From NCBI RefSeq assembly GCF_016924145.1, contig NZ_JAFFZO010000011.1:1-64000 (forward strand): a stretch of 64,000 nucleotides of DNA, read 5' to 3'. The translations under genes were made by a program, and so were the position numbers. The notes beneath the pieces are model-generated. The model was given only the letters and a program-made list of their open reading frames with translations. It was not told where the DNA came from and made no database searches. Position 1 is the stretch's first letter. Every line of letters starts with the position of its first letter. Shown in pieces: positions 33,083-41,687 of this stretch. This DNA comes from Amphritea pacifica. Its GTDB lineage: Bacteria > Pseudomonadota > Gammaproteobacteria > Pseudomonadales > Balneatricaceae.

Positions 33083-34120
33083 ATGAAATCCCATAAAGTC
33101 CAGCAAGCACCGATTCCGATGCGTACCGTCGGGCCGATAAAGATCAGTGGACATATCCTGAACGAAAAAGTGTCAGTCCCTCTGGCAACCTATGAAACGC
33201 CCCTCTGGCCTTCGGTTGGCCGGGGTGCGAGGATTTCAGCACTGACCGACGAGGGGATAAAAACCACCGTTGTCGATGAGCGGATGAGCCGTTCCATTCT
33301 GCTGGAAGCAGAGGATGCCTTAGAGGCATATAAAGCTCTGGAGTCGATCAAATCCCGTAAGGATGACCTGAACCAGGTGGTGGCAACCACCAGCCGGTTT
33401 GCCAAACTGATCGAGATGAACAGCCAGATCGTAGCCAATCTGATCTATCTGCGTCTGGAGTTTACCACCGGGGATGCCTCGGGCCATAACATGGTGACCA
33501 ATGCGGCAGATAAGCTGATTCCGTGGATTCTGAGTGAATATCCTCAGCTGCGCTACTCTTCAATCTCGGCAAACTACTGTTCCGATAAAAAAGCCACCGC
33601 TGTCAACGGTATTCTTGGCCGGGGAAAATACGTTATCAGTGAGATCCTGATACCCCGGGCGCTTTGTGAACGGCGGCTTAAGACCACTCCGGAGAAGGTG
33701 GTCGACCTGAATATCAAGAAAAATCTTATCGGTACGATGGTGGCGGGCGGCTTGCGCAGCGCCAATGCCCATTATGCTAATATGTTACTGGCGTTTTATC
33801 TGGCCACCGGGCAGGATGCGGCCAATATTATCGAAGGCTCGCAGGGGATTGTGCATGCCGAGGTACGCAATGGGGATCTGTATTTCTCCTGCACACTGCC
33901 AAATCTGATTGTCGGCAGCGTTGGCAATGGCAAAGGGATCGATTTTGTTGAGCAGAATCTCGCTGCTCTTGGCTGTAAAGAGTCCCGGGAGCCGGGTGAA
34001 AATGCCCGCCGACTGGCTGCTATCTGCGCTGCTACAGTGCTCTGTGGTGAGCTGTCCCTGATGGCCGCTCAGACGAATCCGGGTGAGTTGATGGAATCCC
34101 ATCTGAAAATGGAACGCTGA
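33083..34120 (+). CDS. mvaA: Hydroxymethylglutaryl-CoA reductase
   Basis: A 345-residue HMG-CoA reductase making mevalonate from HMG-CoA. The catalytic Lys lies in NYCSDKKATAVNGILGRGK near 163-181, a pattern close to class I (eukaryotic/archaeal) enzymes rather than class II MvaA of Pseudomonas mevalonii. Catalytic Glu and Asp are expected in the RSILLEAEDALEAYK region and TGQDAANIIEGSQG near 250. No membrane segments, so a soluble catalytic domain only. I start at the ATG at 33083 after GAGAG; the frame is open upstream but through the terminator hairpin. Its stop overlaps the next start (TGATG). First gene of the mevalonate operon. Confidence 0.9.
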   Translation: MKSHKVQQAPIPMRTVGPIKISGHILNEKVSVPLATYETPLWPSVGRGARISALTDEGIKTTVVDERMSRSILLEAEDALEAYKALESIKSRKDDLNQVVATTSRFAKLIEMNSQIVANLIYLRLEFTTGDASGHNMVTNAADKLIPWILSEYPQLRYSSISANYCSDKKATAVNGILGRGKYVISEILIPRALCERRLKTTPEKVVDLNIKKNLIGTMVAGGLRSANAHYANMLLAFYLATGQDAANIIEGSQGIVHAEVRNGDLYFSCTLPNLIVGSVGNGKGIDFVEQNLAALGCKESREPGENARRLAAICAATVLCGELSLMAAQTNPGELMESHLKMER

Positions 34121-35151
34121 TGTCTGATCAGACGAACGACCGAAAAATTGAGCATATCCGGGCGATCGAAAACGACCCCAGGACCGATCGTGACGGACGA
34201 TTTTTTGATCAGATCCAGCTATGTCATCGGGGACTGCCTGAGCTGGCGCTGGATCAGATTGACCCCTCGGTTGAGTTTCTGGGTAAAAAGCTCAGCTTTC
34301 CGTTGCTGATCTCTTCGATGACCGGTGGCGACCACGCATTGATTAAAACCATTAACCGCAATCTTGCCGAAGCCGCTGAGCGCACCGGTGTGGCGCTGGC
34401 GGTGGGTTCTCAGCGGGTGATGTTTACTCAGCCAGCGGCGCGGGACAGCTTTGATCTGCGCGCCTATGCGCCGAATACCGTTTTGCTGGGTAATGTTGGT
34501 GCGGTTCAGCTGAACTATGGCTTTTCCCTCGAACAGTGCCAGCAGGCGGTCGATCTTCTGCAGGCGGATGGTCTCTATCTGCACCTGAATCCGCTGCAGG
34601 AAGCGGTACAGCCGGAGGGGGATACTGACTTCTTTGGGCTGCAGGAAAAAATTGCCGCGGTGGCCGCAGGACTGTCGCAGCCGGTACTGCTGAAAGAGGT
34701 GGGGGCGGGGCTCTCGCCTCTGGATATAGAAGAGGGTCTTGCCGCGGGTATAAAGTGGTTTGATCTGGCCGGCACAGGCGGGACATCATGGAGCCGTATC
34801 GAGCATCATCGCAGTGCTGCCAGTGACGATGATCTGGGACTTTGTTTCCAGGATTGGGGTATTCCGACGCCGCAGGCGCTGAAACTGGCGCAACCGTATC
34901 AAAATAGTGCAGGTTTCATCGCCAGTGGTGGTCTCAGGGATGGGATTGATATGGTTAAATCTGTTATACTCGGCGCCTCGCTCTGCGGCATGGCCGCACC
35001 GTTCCTGAAACCGGCAATGGAATCCGTCGATTCAGTGGTCAGGGTAATAGAGCAACGCCGGCGTGAATTCACTACAGCTATGTTTTTGCTGGGCGCGCCG
35101 GATGTGAACAGTTTATTTATGAATCGGGCTCTCATTCTGGGCGAGCGTTGA
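34120..35151 (+). CDS. fni: Type 2 isopentenyl-diphosphate isomerase
   Basis: A 343-residue FMN- and NADPH-dependent isomerase interconverting isopentenyl and dimethylallyl diphosphate. The FMN site SSMTGGDHALIKTINRNLAEAAE is near 66-88 (only key part given), followed by LAVGSQRVMF, LHLNPLQEAVQPEGDTDF near 152, and the TGGTSWSRIE phosphate loop near 214. Length is typical (about 345). It is coupled to mvaA by a one-base overlap. It is unrelated in fold to the type 1 Idi of enterobacteria. Confidence 0.94.
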   Translation: MSDQTNDRKIEHIRAIENDPRTDRDGRFFDQIQLCHRGLPELALDQIDPSVEFLGKKLSFPLLISSMTGGDHALIKTINRNLAEAAERTGVALAVGSQRVMFTQPAARDSFDLRAYAPNTVLLGNVGAVQLNYGFSLEQCQQAVDLLQADGLYLHLNPLQEAVQPEGDTDFFGLQEKIAAVAAGLSQPVLLKEVGAGLSPLDIEEGLAAGIKWFDLAGTGGTSWSRIEHHRSAASDDDLGLCFQDWGIPTPQALKLAQPYQNSAGFIASGGLRDGIDMVKSVILGASLCGMAAPFLKPAMESVDSVVRVIEQRRREFTTAMFLLGAPDVNSLFMNRALILGER

Positions 35152-35166
35152 GGATTTTAAGTACGT

Positions 35167-36333
35167 ATGTCCGTCGGTATTGATGAAATCAGCTTTTACA
35201 CCTCCAACTATTTTCTGGATCTGAAAAACCTGGCGATGGTCCAGGAGATCGATCCTGACAAGTATTATCAGGGGATTGGGCAGGAAAAAATGGGAATGCC
35301 TGCTCCGGATGAAGATGTGGTGACGATGGCTGCCAATGCTGCTCTGCCTCTGGTTGAGCGGGTCGGGACTGATGCGATCAGCACCGTCATGTTTGCCACC
35401 GAGACCGGTATCGACCAGTCGAAGTCTGCGGGTGTCTATGTCCACCGTTTACTGGGGTTGACATCCCGGTGTCGCGTGGTTGAGCTGAAACAGGCCTGCT
35501 ACAGTGCCACCGCCGCGATTCAGATGGCCTGCGCTCTGGTTGCCCGTCAGCCAGAAAAAAAGGTGTTGGTGATTGCGTCTGATGTGGCGCGATATGATCT
35601 GGGAACCTCCGGCGAGGCGACTCAGGGATGCGGTGCGGTTGCCATGTTGATTGCAGCCAGTCCCCGTCTGGTGGAGCTTGATCCTGAGGTGGGTAACCAC
35701 ACCGAAGATGTGATGGACTTCTGGCGTCCCAACTACCGTTCTACCGCACTGGTGGATGGTAAATATTCCACCAAGATCTATCTGCAATCGCTGAAGCATG
35801 CCTGGGAGCATTTCTGCGAAGTCAGTTCGCTGGCCTTTAATGATTTCCAGCACTTCTGCTATCACCTGCCGTTTACCCGGATGGCTCAGAAAGCGCACAA
35901 GCATCTGGCGCGGATCAATCGCAGCGCTTTGTCTCCCGAACTGCTGGATCTGCAGGTTGAAGACACACTGCTGTATAACCGTATTATCGGCAACAGCTAT
36001 ACTGCGTCCATGTATATCGGCCTGGCTTCACTGCTGGAAAACTGCAAACAGAATCTGGCGGGCAAACGGGTGGGCTTTTTCAGTTATGGTTCCGGTTCGG
36101 TCGCCGAGTTTTTCTCTGGAAAAATTGTCGCTGGCTATGAGAAATATCTGCACGGCGACAGACACCAGACGATGCTTGAGGCCCGTAGTGAAGTGTCCTA
36201 CGAAGAGTATCTGGAGCTGTATAACGATACCGACCCGGTGGATGGCGGAGTACATACCAAGACCGAAGGTACCACCGGACGTTTCCGTCTGGTGGGGATC
36301 TCTCATCATAAGCGTGAATATATCGCCTGCTAA
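35167..36333 (+). CDS. mvaS: Hydroxymethylglutaryl-CoA synthase
   Basis: A 388-residue thiolase-fold enzyme condensing acetyl-CoA with acetoacetyl-CoA. Catalytic Glu79 is in FATETGIDQSKSAG, the acylated Cys111 in LKQACYSATAAIQMA, and the His in HFCYHLPFTRMAQKA near 233. Length matches bacterial MvaS of Gram-positive type (about 385). It lies 15 bases after fni. No acetoacetyl-CoA thiolase gene is in the operon, so a housekeeping thiolase would supply the substrate. Confidence 0.95.
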   Translation: MSVGIDEISFYTSNYFLDLKNLAMVQEIDPDKYYQGIGQEKMGMPAPDEDVVTMAANAALPLVERVGTDAISTVMFATETGIDQSKSAGVYVHRLLGLTSRCRVVELKQACYSATAAIQMACALVARQPEKKVLVIASDVARYDLGTSGEATQGCGAVAMLIAASPRLVELDPEVGNHTEDVMDFWRPNYRSTALVDGKYSTKIYLQSLKHAWEHFCEVSSLAFNDFQHFCYHLPFTRMAQKAHKHLARINRSALSPELLDLQVEDTLLYNRIIGNSYTASMYIGLASLLENCKQNLAGKRVGFFSYGSGSVAEFFSGKIVAGYEKYLHGDRHQTMLEARSEVSYEEYLELYNDTDPVDGGVHTKTEGTTGRFRLVGISHHKREYIAC

Positions 36334-36360
36334 GGGCGCTTCAGTTAAGGGCTCTGTTTC

Positions 36361-37362
36361 ATGAAGGCGTGTGCCCCCGGTAAGCTGATTCTCAGTGGAG
36401 AACACTCGGCAGTCTATGGGGCACCGGCTATCGCCCTGGCGGTTAACCGCTATATCCATTGCCACAGTTCGCCCGCTGCCATTGATGGTCTGAGTCTGAG
36501 TTTGCCCGAAGCGGGCTGGCAGACGCAGATCAGCTGGCCTGAGCTGCGCCAACTGGCGGAACATTTGAATCAGCGTTTTACACAGTTTGAGCAGGGCCTG
36601 CTAGGAGCCGGAGAAATTCTCGAAGCTCCCCATCAGCTTGCGCTGTATGCGCTCAGTCAATGCCTTAATAATGATGATCCTGCTGGCGGTGTAACGCTGG
36701 AGATCCGTTCTCAATTGCCGCTGGGGTCGGGGATGGGGTCCTCTGCCGCACTGGGTGCTGCTGTAACGGTCCTGGGGCAGACGCTTTTCTCACAACCCCT
36801 TACAACCGCTCAACTGTTTCAGCGGGTACGATACTGCGAACGCCTCTGCCATGGGCGGGGTGGGCTGATCGATGCGGCTACCGTCTCATACGGCGGTATG
36901 GTGCAGGTGGCTGCTGGTCAGGTTGAGCAACTGCCGGTCCGGCTGGGTGAGGGCTGGTACTATATTCATACCGGCATACCACGGGTGGGTACCGGGGAGT
37001 GTGTTGATGTTGTTCGCCGCCGCTTTGGTGAATCGGACCTGTGGCAGGCGTTTGCCGAACTTACCCGGCAACTGAGTACGACCATTGTTAAAGGCGATGA
37101 TCCACGGCAACTGATGCGGGAAAATCACCGTCTGCTGACCGCGATCGGGGTGGTCCCTGAGCCGGTACAACAGTTTATTCAGACGCTGGAAAACCTGGGC
37201 GGAGCGGCCAAAGTGAGTGGTGCCGGTGCGGTATCCGGTGATTCGGCCGGAGCACTGATCGCCTACCTGCCAGGCGGCGACCTGACATCGCTTTGTCAGC
37301 AAAGCGGCTATAGTTTTATGGCGATAGAGGAAGATAGCGAGGGAGCCAGACTTGAAGATTAA
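36361..37362 (+). CDS. mvk: Mevalonate kinase
   Basis: A 333-residue GHMP-superfamily kinase phosphorylating mevalonate at the 5 position. The three family motifs are visible: APGKLILSGEHSAVYG at 5-20, PLGSGMGSSAALGAAV near 120-135 (ATP loop), and GAAKVSGAGAVSGD near 281-294. HGRGGLIDAATVSYGG near 163 holds the catalytic Asp. Length is normal. The stop overlaps the next GHMP kinase start by 11 bases. Confidence 0.88.
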   Translation: MKACAPGKLILSGEHSAVYGAPAIALAVNRYIHCHSSPAAIDGLSLSLPEAGWQTQISWPELRQLAEHLNQRFTQFEQGLLGAGEILEAPHQLALYALSQCLNNDDPAGGVTLEIRSQLPLGSGMGSSAALGAAVTVLGQTLFSQPLTTAQLFQRVRYCERLCHGRGGLIDAATVSYGGMVQVAAGQVEQLPVRLGEGWYYIHTGIPRVGTGECVDVVRRRFGESDLWQAFAELTRQLSTTIVKGDDPRQLMRENHRLLTAIGVVPEPVQQFIQTLENLGGAAKVSGAGAVSGDSAGALIAYLPGGDLTSLCQQSGYSFMAIEEDSEGARLED

Positions 37363-38293
37363 GGTGACGGCACCGGGCAGCCTGATGCTGATGGGGGAGC
37401 ACGCCGTACTCTTTGGTCAGCGGGCGCTGGCCTGTGCTGTGGATAAACGTATCACTGTCACCCTGACCCCCAGAGGGGACCGCATCGTGACAATCGATTC
37501 GGCCCTGGCGCAATACCGTTCAGACCTGGATTCACTTAGCGCCGAAGCTGAACTCAGCTTTGTTCTGACCGCTATCGAGCGCCAGGCCGCCGTGCTTCCT
37601 GGCGGTTTTGATCTGCTCATTCAGACAGAGTTTTCCCACACCGTTGGGCTGGGTTCTTCAGCCGCCGTCACTGCTGCGGTGGTGTCGGCGTTACAGGCTT
37701 TCGCCGGTAAACCGTGCAGCGATCCGCTAATACTCTTTAAGGAAGCCCTGGCCGTGGTGCATCAGGTGCAGGATGGCCGGGGGTCCGGCACCGACCTGGT
37801 GGCTGCTGTTTATGGAGGTGTGGTGGGGTACACCGTGGCATCACCCGGTACCGAGCCGCAGATTCGGGCACTGGGGGGGATCCCCCCGATCAGTCTGTTC
37901 TATGTCGGTTACAAGATGAAAACCCCGGATGTACTGAAACGGGTTGAAGAGTTTGCGGCGCAGGCGCCACAGCTGTATACCGGACTGTACCAGTTGATGG
38001 GGCAGACCGCAGAGCAGGCGGAGCTGGCAGTCGACAGAGCTGACTGGCCGCAGCTGGGCCGGTTAATGAATATCTATCAGGGGCTGATGGATGCGCTGGG
38101 GGTGAATGACCGCAACCTGGCGGAGATTATCTATAGCCTGCGCAGCTCTCCTGAGGTGCTGGGGGCGAAAATTTCAGGATCAGGATTGGGGGACTGTGTA
38201 CTGGCACTAGGCGATCCATCCGACTATGGTTTGACTTACGAACAAATACCTGTGGCGGTGTCTGCGGAGGGGGTGACGGTTGAATATCTCTAA
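37352..38293 (+). CDS. Second GHMP kinase of the mevalonate operon, probable phosphomevalonate kinase
   Basis: A 313-residue GHMP kinase with APGSLMLMGEHAVLFG at 7-22, the ATP loop HTVGLGSSAAVTAAVV near 91-106, DGRGSGTDLVAAVYGG near 140-155 and AKISGSGLGDC near 273. By sequence it looks most like a mevalonate kinase, and by position it should supply the missing phosphomevalonate kinase step between mvk and mvaD. Canonical Streptococcus-type phosphomevalonate kinases are longer. The TTG start at 37352 follows AGGGAG. It overlaps both neighbours, implying strict co-translation. The substrate needs testing. Confidence 0.75.
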   Translation: MKIKVTAPGSLMLMGEHAVLFGQRALACAVDKRITVTLTPRGDRIVTIDSALAQYRSDLDSLSAEAELSFVLTAIERQAAVLPGGFDLLIQTEFSHTVGLGSSAAVTAAVVSALQAFAGKPCSDPLILFKEALAVVHQVQDGRGSGTDLVAAVYGGVVGYTVASPGTEPQIRALGGIPPISLFYVGYKMKTPDVLKRVEEFAAQAPQLYTGLYQLMGQTAEQAELAVDRADWPQLGRLMNIYQGLMDALGVNDRNLAEIIYSLRSSPEVLGAKISGSGLGDCVLALGDPSDYGLTYEQIPVAVSAEGVTVEYL

Positions 38294-39287
38294 ACCGATG
38301 AACAAAGAGAGTGTGATTAACGCCTATCTGCCGACAACGGTTACGCCGGTGGCTGATAGCAGCGACACGCAGTTTGCCCCCAGTAATATTGCGTTGTGTA
38401 AATACTGGGGCAAGCGGGATGTTGAGCTGAACCTGCCGGTAAACAGTAGTCTGTCGGTCTCGCTGGCGCATCTGGGCAGCCGGACAAAAGTTTCCGTGAG
38501 CGATAGCGATCAGGTCTGGCTCAACGGAGCTCAAGTGGCTGCCGGGGATAAGTTTGCCCGTAAGGTGATCGCTTTTATCGATCTGTTCCGTCGCGGCACT
38601 GATCACTGCGTCAGAGTCGAAACCGAGAACAATATCCCCACCGCTGCCGGGCTGGCATCATCCGCTTCCGGCTTTGCCGCGCTGATGTTGGCTATCGACC
38701 AGTTCTACGGATTAAATCTGGAGCCTTCAGTGCTGTCCGCCTTTGCCCGGATGGGCAGTGGCAGCGCCAGCCGTTCGCTCTATGAGGGGTTTGTGGAGTG
38801 GCAGATGGGAATTCGCGAAGATGGCATGGATAGTTTTGCGCTGCCATTAGATGTCCGCTGGCCGCAACTGCGAATTGGTCTGCTAAAGGTAGACACTGGG
38901 GAGAAAGCAGTCGATTCCCGTGCCGGCATGAACCGCACGGTGGACACCGCCCATCTGTATCAGAGCTGGCCCTTGCAGGCCGCGGCTGATCTGGAACGTC
39001 TGCACCAGGCGATTGCTGACCAGAGTTTTACCTGCCTGGGGGAGACCGCTGAACAGAACGCTCTGTCAATGCACGCCACCATGATCGCCTCCTGGCCTCC
39101 GCTGCTCTACTGGAAACCGGACTCTGTTGCTGCCATGCAGACGGTCTGGCAGGCCCGTGCTGAAGGGCTGGAGCTTTATTTCACTATGGATGCCGGTCCC
39201 AATCTTAAGCTGCTGTTTACCGCCGACGCTGAAACCGCAGTGAATCAGCGCTTTCCCGGTCTGGAAGTGATCAGACCGTTTGGCTGA
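38280..39287 (+). CDS. mvaD: Diphosphomevalonate decarboxylase
   Basis: A 335-residue GHMP-fold enzyme that phosphorylates and decarboxylates 5-diphosphomevalonate to isopentenyl diphosphate. Signatures are SNIALCKYWGKRD near 35-47, the phosphate loop PTAAGLASSASGFAAL near 120-135, GSGSASRSLYEGFVEW near 159-174 and the catalytic Asp in YFTMDAGPNLKLL near 303. The TTG start at 38280 follows GGAGGGGG; an ATG six codons later is also possible. The gene overlaps its neighbours by 14 and 8 bases. A phosphomevalonate-decarboxylase variant cannot be excluded by eye. Confidence 0.9.
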   Translation: MNISKPMNKESVINAYLPTTVTPVADSSDTQFAPSNIALCKYWGKRDVELNLPVNSSLSVSLAHLGSRTKVSVSDSDQVWLNGAQVAAGDKFARKVIAFIDLFRRGTDHCVRVETENNIPTAAGLASSASGFAALMLAIDQFYGLNLEPSVLSAFARMGSGSASRSLYEGFVEWQMGIREDGMDSFALPLDVRWPQLRIGLLKVDTGEKAVDSRAGMNRTVDTAHLYQSWPLQAAADLERLHQAIADQSFTCLGETAEQNALSMHATMIASWPPLLYWKPDSVAAMQTVWQARAEGLELYFTMDAGPNLKLLFTADAETAVNQRFPGLEVIRPFG

Positions 39288-41685
39288 CACGGTGCAACAG
39301 CCAAGCGCCGCTGCCGGCACAGCGCGTGAGGGGTTTATTCTCACCCGGCAACAGTTTGATACCCCGCACGGGATCAGCTTTCAGTTCTGGTTAAAATCTG
39401 GCGATAGTGTTTTTCCCGTCACCGTGCCGGGTCAGGAGGGGGTGTTTTTTGTCCTTGAAGAGGATGTTCCCCGCATTGAGTCACTGCTTAGCAGTCATTT
39501 TAAAAACCAGCCAGACTTGCACAACCACTGGCGGTTACAGTCCCTGCCGCTTAAGGATCTGCAGCAACGTCCTGTCTATGGTCTCTACAGTCATTCGCTA
39601 ACGATCTACCGTCAGTTGACCGATCTGCTGCAAACCTACGCTATCCCGATGATTGAGGAGGATATCCGCCCCGTCGACCGGTTTCTGATGGAACGGTTTA
39701 TTCAGGACAGCGCCCGGGTACGTTTCAACGACGAGACGGCAAAGCTACAACCGACTGAGCTTGAGCCCCGTTTAACCATGCTGTCGGTGGACATCGAAAC
39801 CACCATGCGCGCGGACCGGATCTTCTCCATCGGCCTCTACTCCGATCAGTTGAGTAAGGTGCTGATTGTTGGCGATGGCCCGAACGAGCCCTGGCTGGAA
39901 TATGTTAACGATGAGCGGGCACTGTTACAGGCGTTTGTCCGCGAGGTGGAGCATTGTGACCCGGATATCTTTATCGGCTGGAATGTGGTCGGTTTCGATT
40001 TCAGGGTGTTGCAGGAACGGGCTAAGCGATTGCAGGTGCAGTTGAATCTGGGCCGGGATGGCAGCCGCATTCAGGTGATCGAATCGGCCAATGGGAAGTG
40101 GTTCTGCCGTATCGCCGGGAGGGTGGTGCTGGACGGCATCGATACTCTGAAAGGCGCTACCTGGCAGTTTGAAAGTTTCTCCCTCGAGTATGTCTCTAAT
40201 CAGTTGCTGGATCGCGGCAAACTGCTGGGACAACAGATGGATGAGGGGCTCAACCGGGGCGAAGAGATTCAGCAGGTCTACCGGGAAAATCCCCGCCAAC
40301 TGGCGGAATATAATCTGGAAGACTGCAAGCTGGTGTGGGATATCTTCGAACACGCCCAGTTGTTGCATTATCTGATTGAGCGCAGCCGCCTGACCGGCTT
40401 GCCGCTGGATAAAGTGGGTGGTTCGGCGGCCGCGTTTGATAACCAGTATCTGCCCCGCCTGCACCGTAAAGGTTATGTGGCGCCGGTGTATGCCTCCGGT
40501 GAGTCGCAGATGGGAGCCCCGGGGGGCTATGTGATGGAGTCCCGCCCGGGGCTCTATCATCAGGTGCTGGTGCTGGATTTTAAAAGCCTGTACCCAAGTA
40601 TTATCCGCACCTTTATGATCGATCCCTATGCACTGGCAGAAGGCACCGGTACAGAGTGTCCGCCGGAGGATCTGGTGCCGGGTTTTAACCACGCGATCTT
40701 TACCCGTAAAGAGGCGATTTTGCCTGGCATTATTGAACGCCTGTGGCAGGCGCGGGACCGGGCAAAAGCGGAAAAAAATGCGCCCCTTTCTCAGGCGATC
40801 AAGATTATCATGAACAGCTTCTACGGGGTGCTGGGCTCCAATGTGTGTCGTTTCTTTGATCAGCGTCTGGCGGGTTCAATCACCCTGCGCGGCCATGAGA
40901 TCCTCACCCGCACCAAAGCGAAGATCGAGCAGCAGTTTGGCTACACCGTCATCTATGGTGACACCGATTCGGTGTTTGTCTGGCTGGGGGATGAGTTTCC
41001 GGTAGAACAGGCAGCCAGCGAGGGTAAGCGGCTGGAGCAGTTTCTTAACCAGTGGTGGCAGGAGGAGGTGCAGCAGCGTTTTGGTTTACCCTGCCATCTG
41101 GAGCTGGAGTATGAAACCCACTACCGTCGTTTCCTGATGCCTACTATGCGCCATTCAGAGAAGGGCACCAAGAAGCGTTATGCGGGAATCCGTCTGTTTG
41201 ATGATGGCCGGGAGGAGCTGGTTTTTAAAGGGCTGGAATCCGTTCGCTCCGACTGGACGCCGCTGGCACGGCGGGTACAGCGGGAGTTGTATCGCCTGAT
41301 CTTCAGTGAGCAGCCCTATAGCGACTATCTGAAACAGATCGTTAACCAACTGAAAGCGGGTGAGCTGGATAATGAGCTGGTATACCGTAAACGGCTGCGT
41401 CGGCCATTGGATGAGTACACCAAAAACCGGCCGCCCCATGTACAGGCGGCGCAGAAAGCTCAGGACCGGTTTACCCGGGAGGGAAAGAAGCGGCCCTTCA
41501 GCGCCGGGATGTACATTGAGTATCTGATGACCGTGAATGGCCCGGAACCGCGGATGTTTGCCCGCTCACCCATTGACTATCAGCACTATCTTGATCGTCA
41601 GTTGACACCGGTGGCCGACAGCATCCTGATGTTTCTGGGCGATAGTTTTGCAGCGTTGTATGTCCCGCAGATCGATCTGTTTTAA
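39280..41685 (+). CDS. polB: DNA polymerase II (family B)
   Basis: An 801-residue family B DNA polymerase, involved in translesion and replication-restart synthesis. The 3'-5' exonuclease motifs are SVDIETTM near 168, GWNVVGFDFRVL near 228 and YNLEDCKLVW near 347. Polymerase motifs are DFKSLYPSIIRTF near 427-439, KIIMNSFYGVLG near 508 and YGDTDSVFVWL near 559. Length compares with E. coli PolB (783). Unusually it is the last gene of the mevalonate operon, overlapping mvaD by 8 bases from a TTG start. A GTG four codons later is an alternative. No LexA box precedes it. Confidence 0.93.
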   Translation: MADTVQQPSAAAGTAREGFILTRQQFDTPHGISFQFWLKSGDSVFPVTVPGQEGVFFVLEEDVPRIESLLSSHFKNQPDLHNHWRLQSLPLKDLQQRPVYGLYSHSLTIYRQLTDLLQTYAIPMIEEDIRPVDRFLMERFIQDSARVRFNDETAKLQPTELEPRLTMLSVDIETTMRADRIFSIGLYSDQLSKVLIVGDGPNEPWLEYVNDERALLQAFVREVEHCDPDIFIGWNVVGFDFRVLQERAKRLQVQLNLGRDGSRIQVIESANGKWFCRIAGRVVLDGIDTLKGATWQFESFSLEYVSNQLLDRGKLLGQQMDEGLNRGEEIQQVYRENPRQLAEYNLEDCKLVWDIFEHAQLLHYLIERSRLTGLPLDKVGGSAAAFDNQYLPRLHRKGYVAPVYASGESQMGAPGGYVMESRPGLYHQVLVLDFKSLYPSIIRTFMIDPYALAEGTGTECPPEDLVPGFNHAIFTRKEAILPGIIERLWQARDRAKAEKNAPLSQAIKIIMNSFYGVLGSNVCRFFDQRLAGSITLRGHEILTRTKAKIEQQFGYTVIYGDTDSVFVWLGDEFPVEQAASEGKRLEQFLNQWWQEEVQQRFGLPCHLELEYETHYRRFLMPTMRHSEKGTKKRYAGIRLFDDGREELVFKGLESVRSDWTPLARRVQRELYRLIFSEQPYSDYLKQIVNQLKAGELDNELVYRKRLRRPLDEYTKNRPPHVQAAQKAQDRFTREGKKRPFSAGMYIEYLMTVNGPEPRMFARSPIDYQHYLDRQLTPVADSILMFLGDSFAALYVPQIDLF

Positions 41686-41687
41686 TG

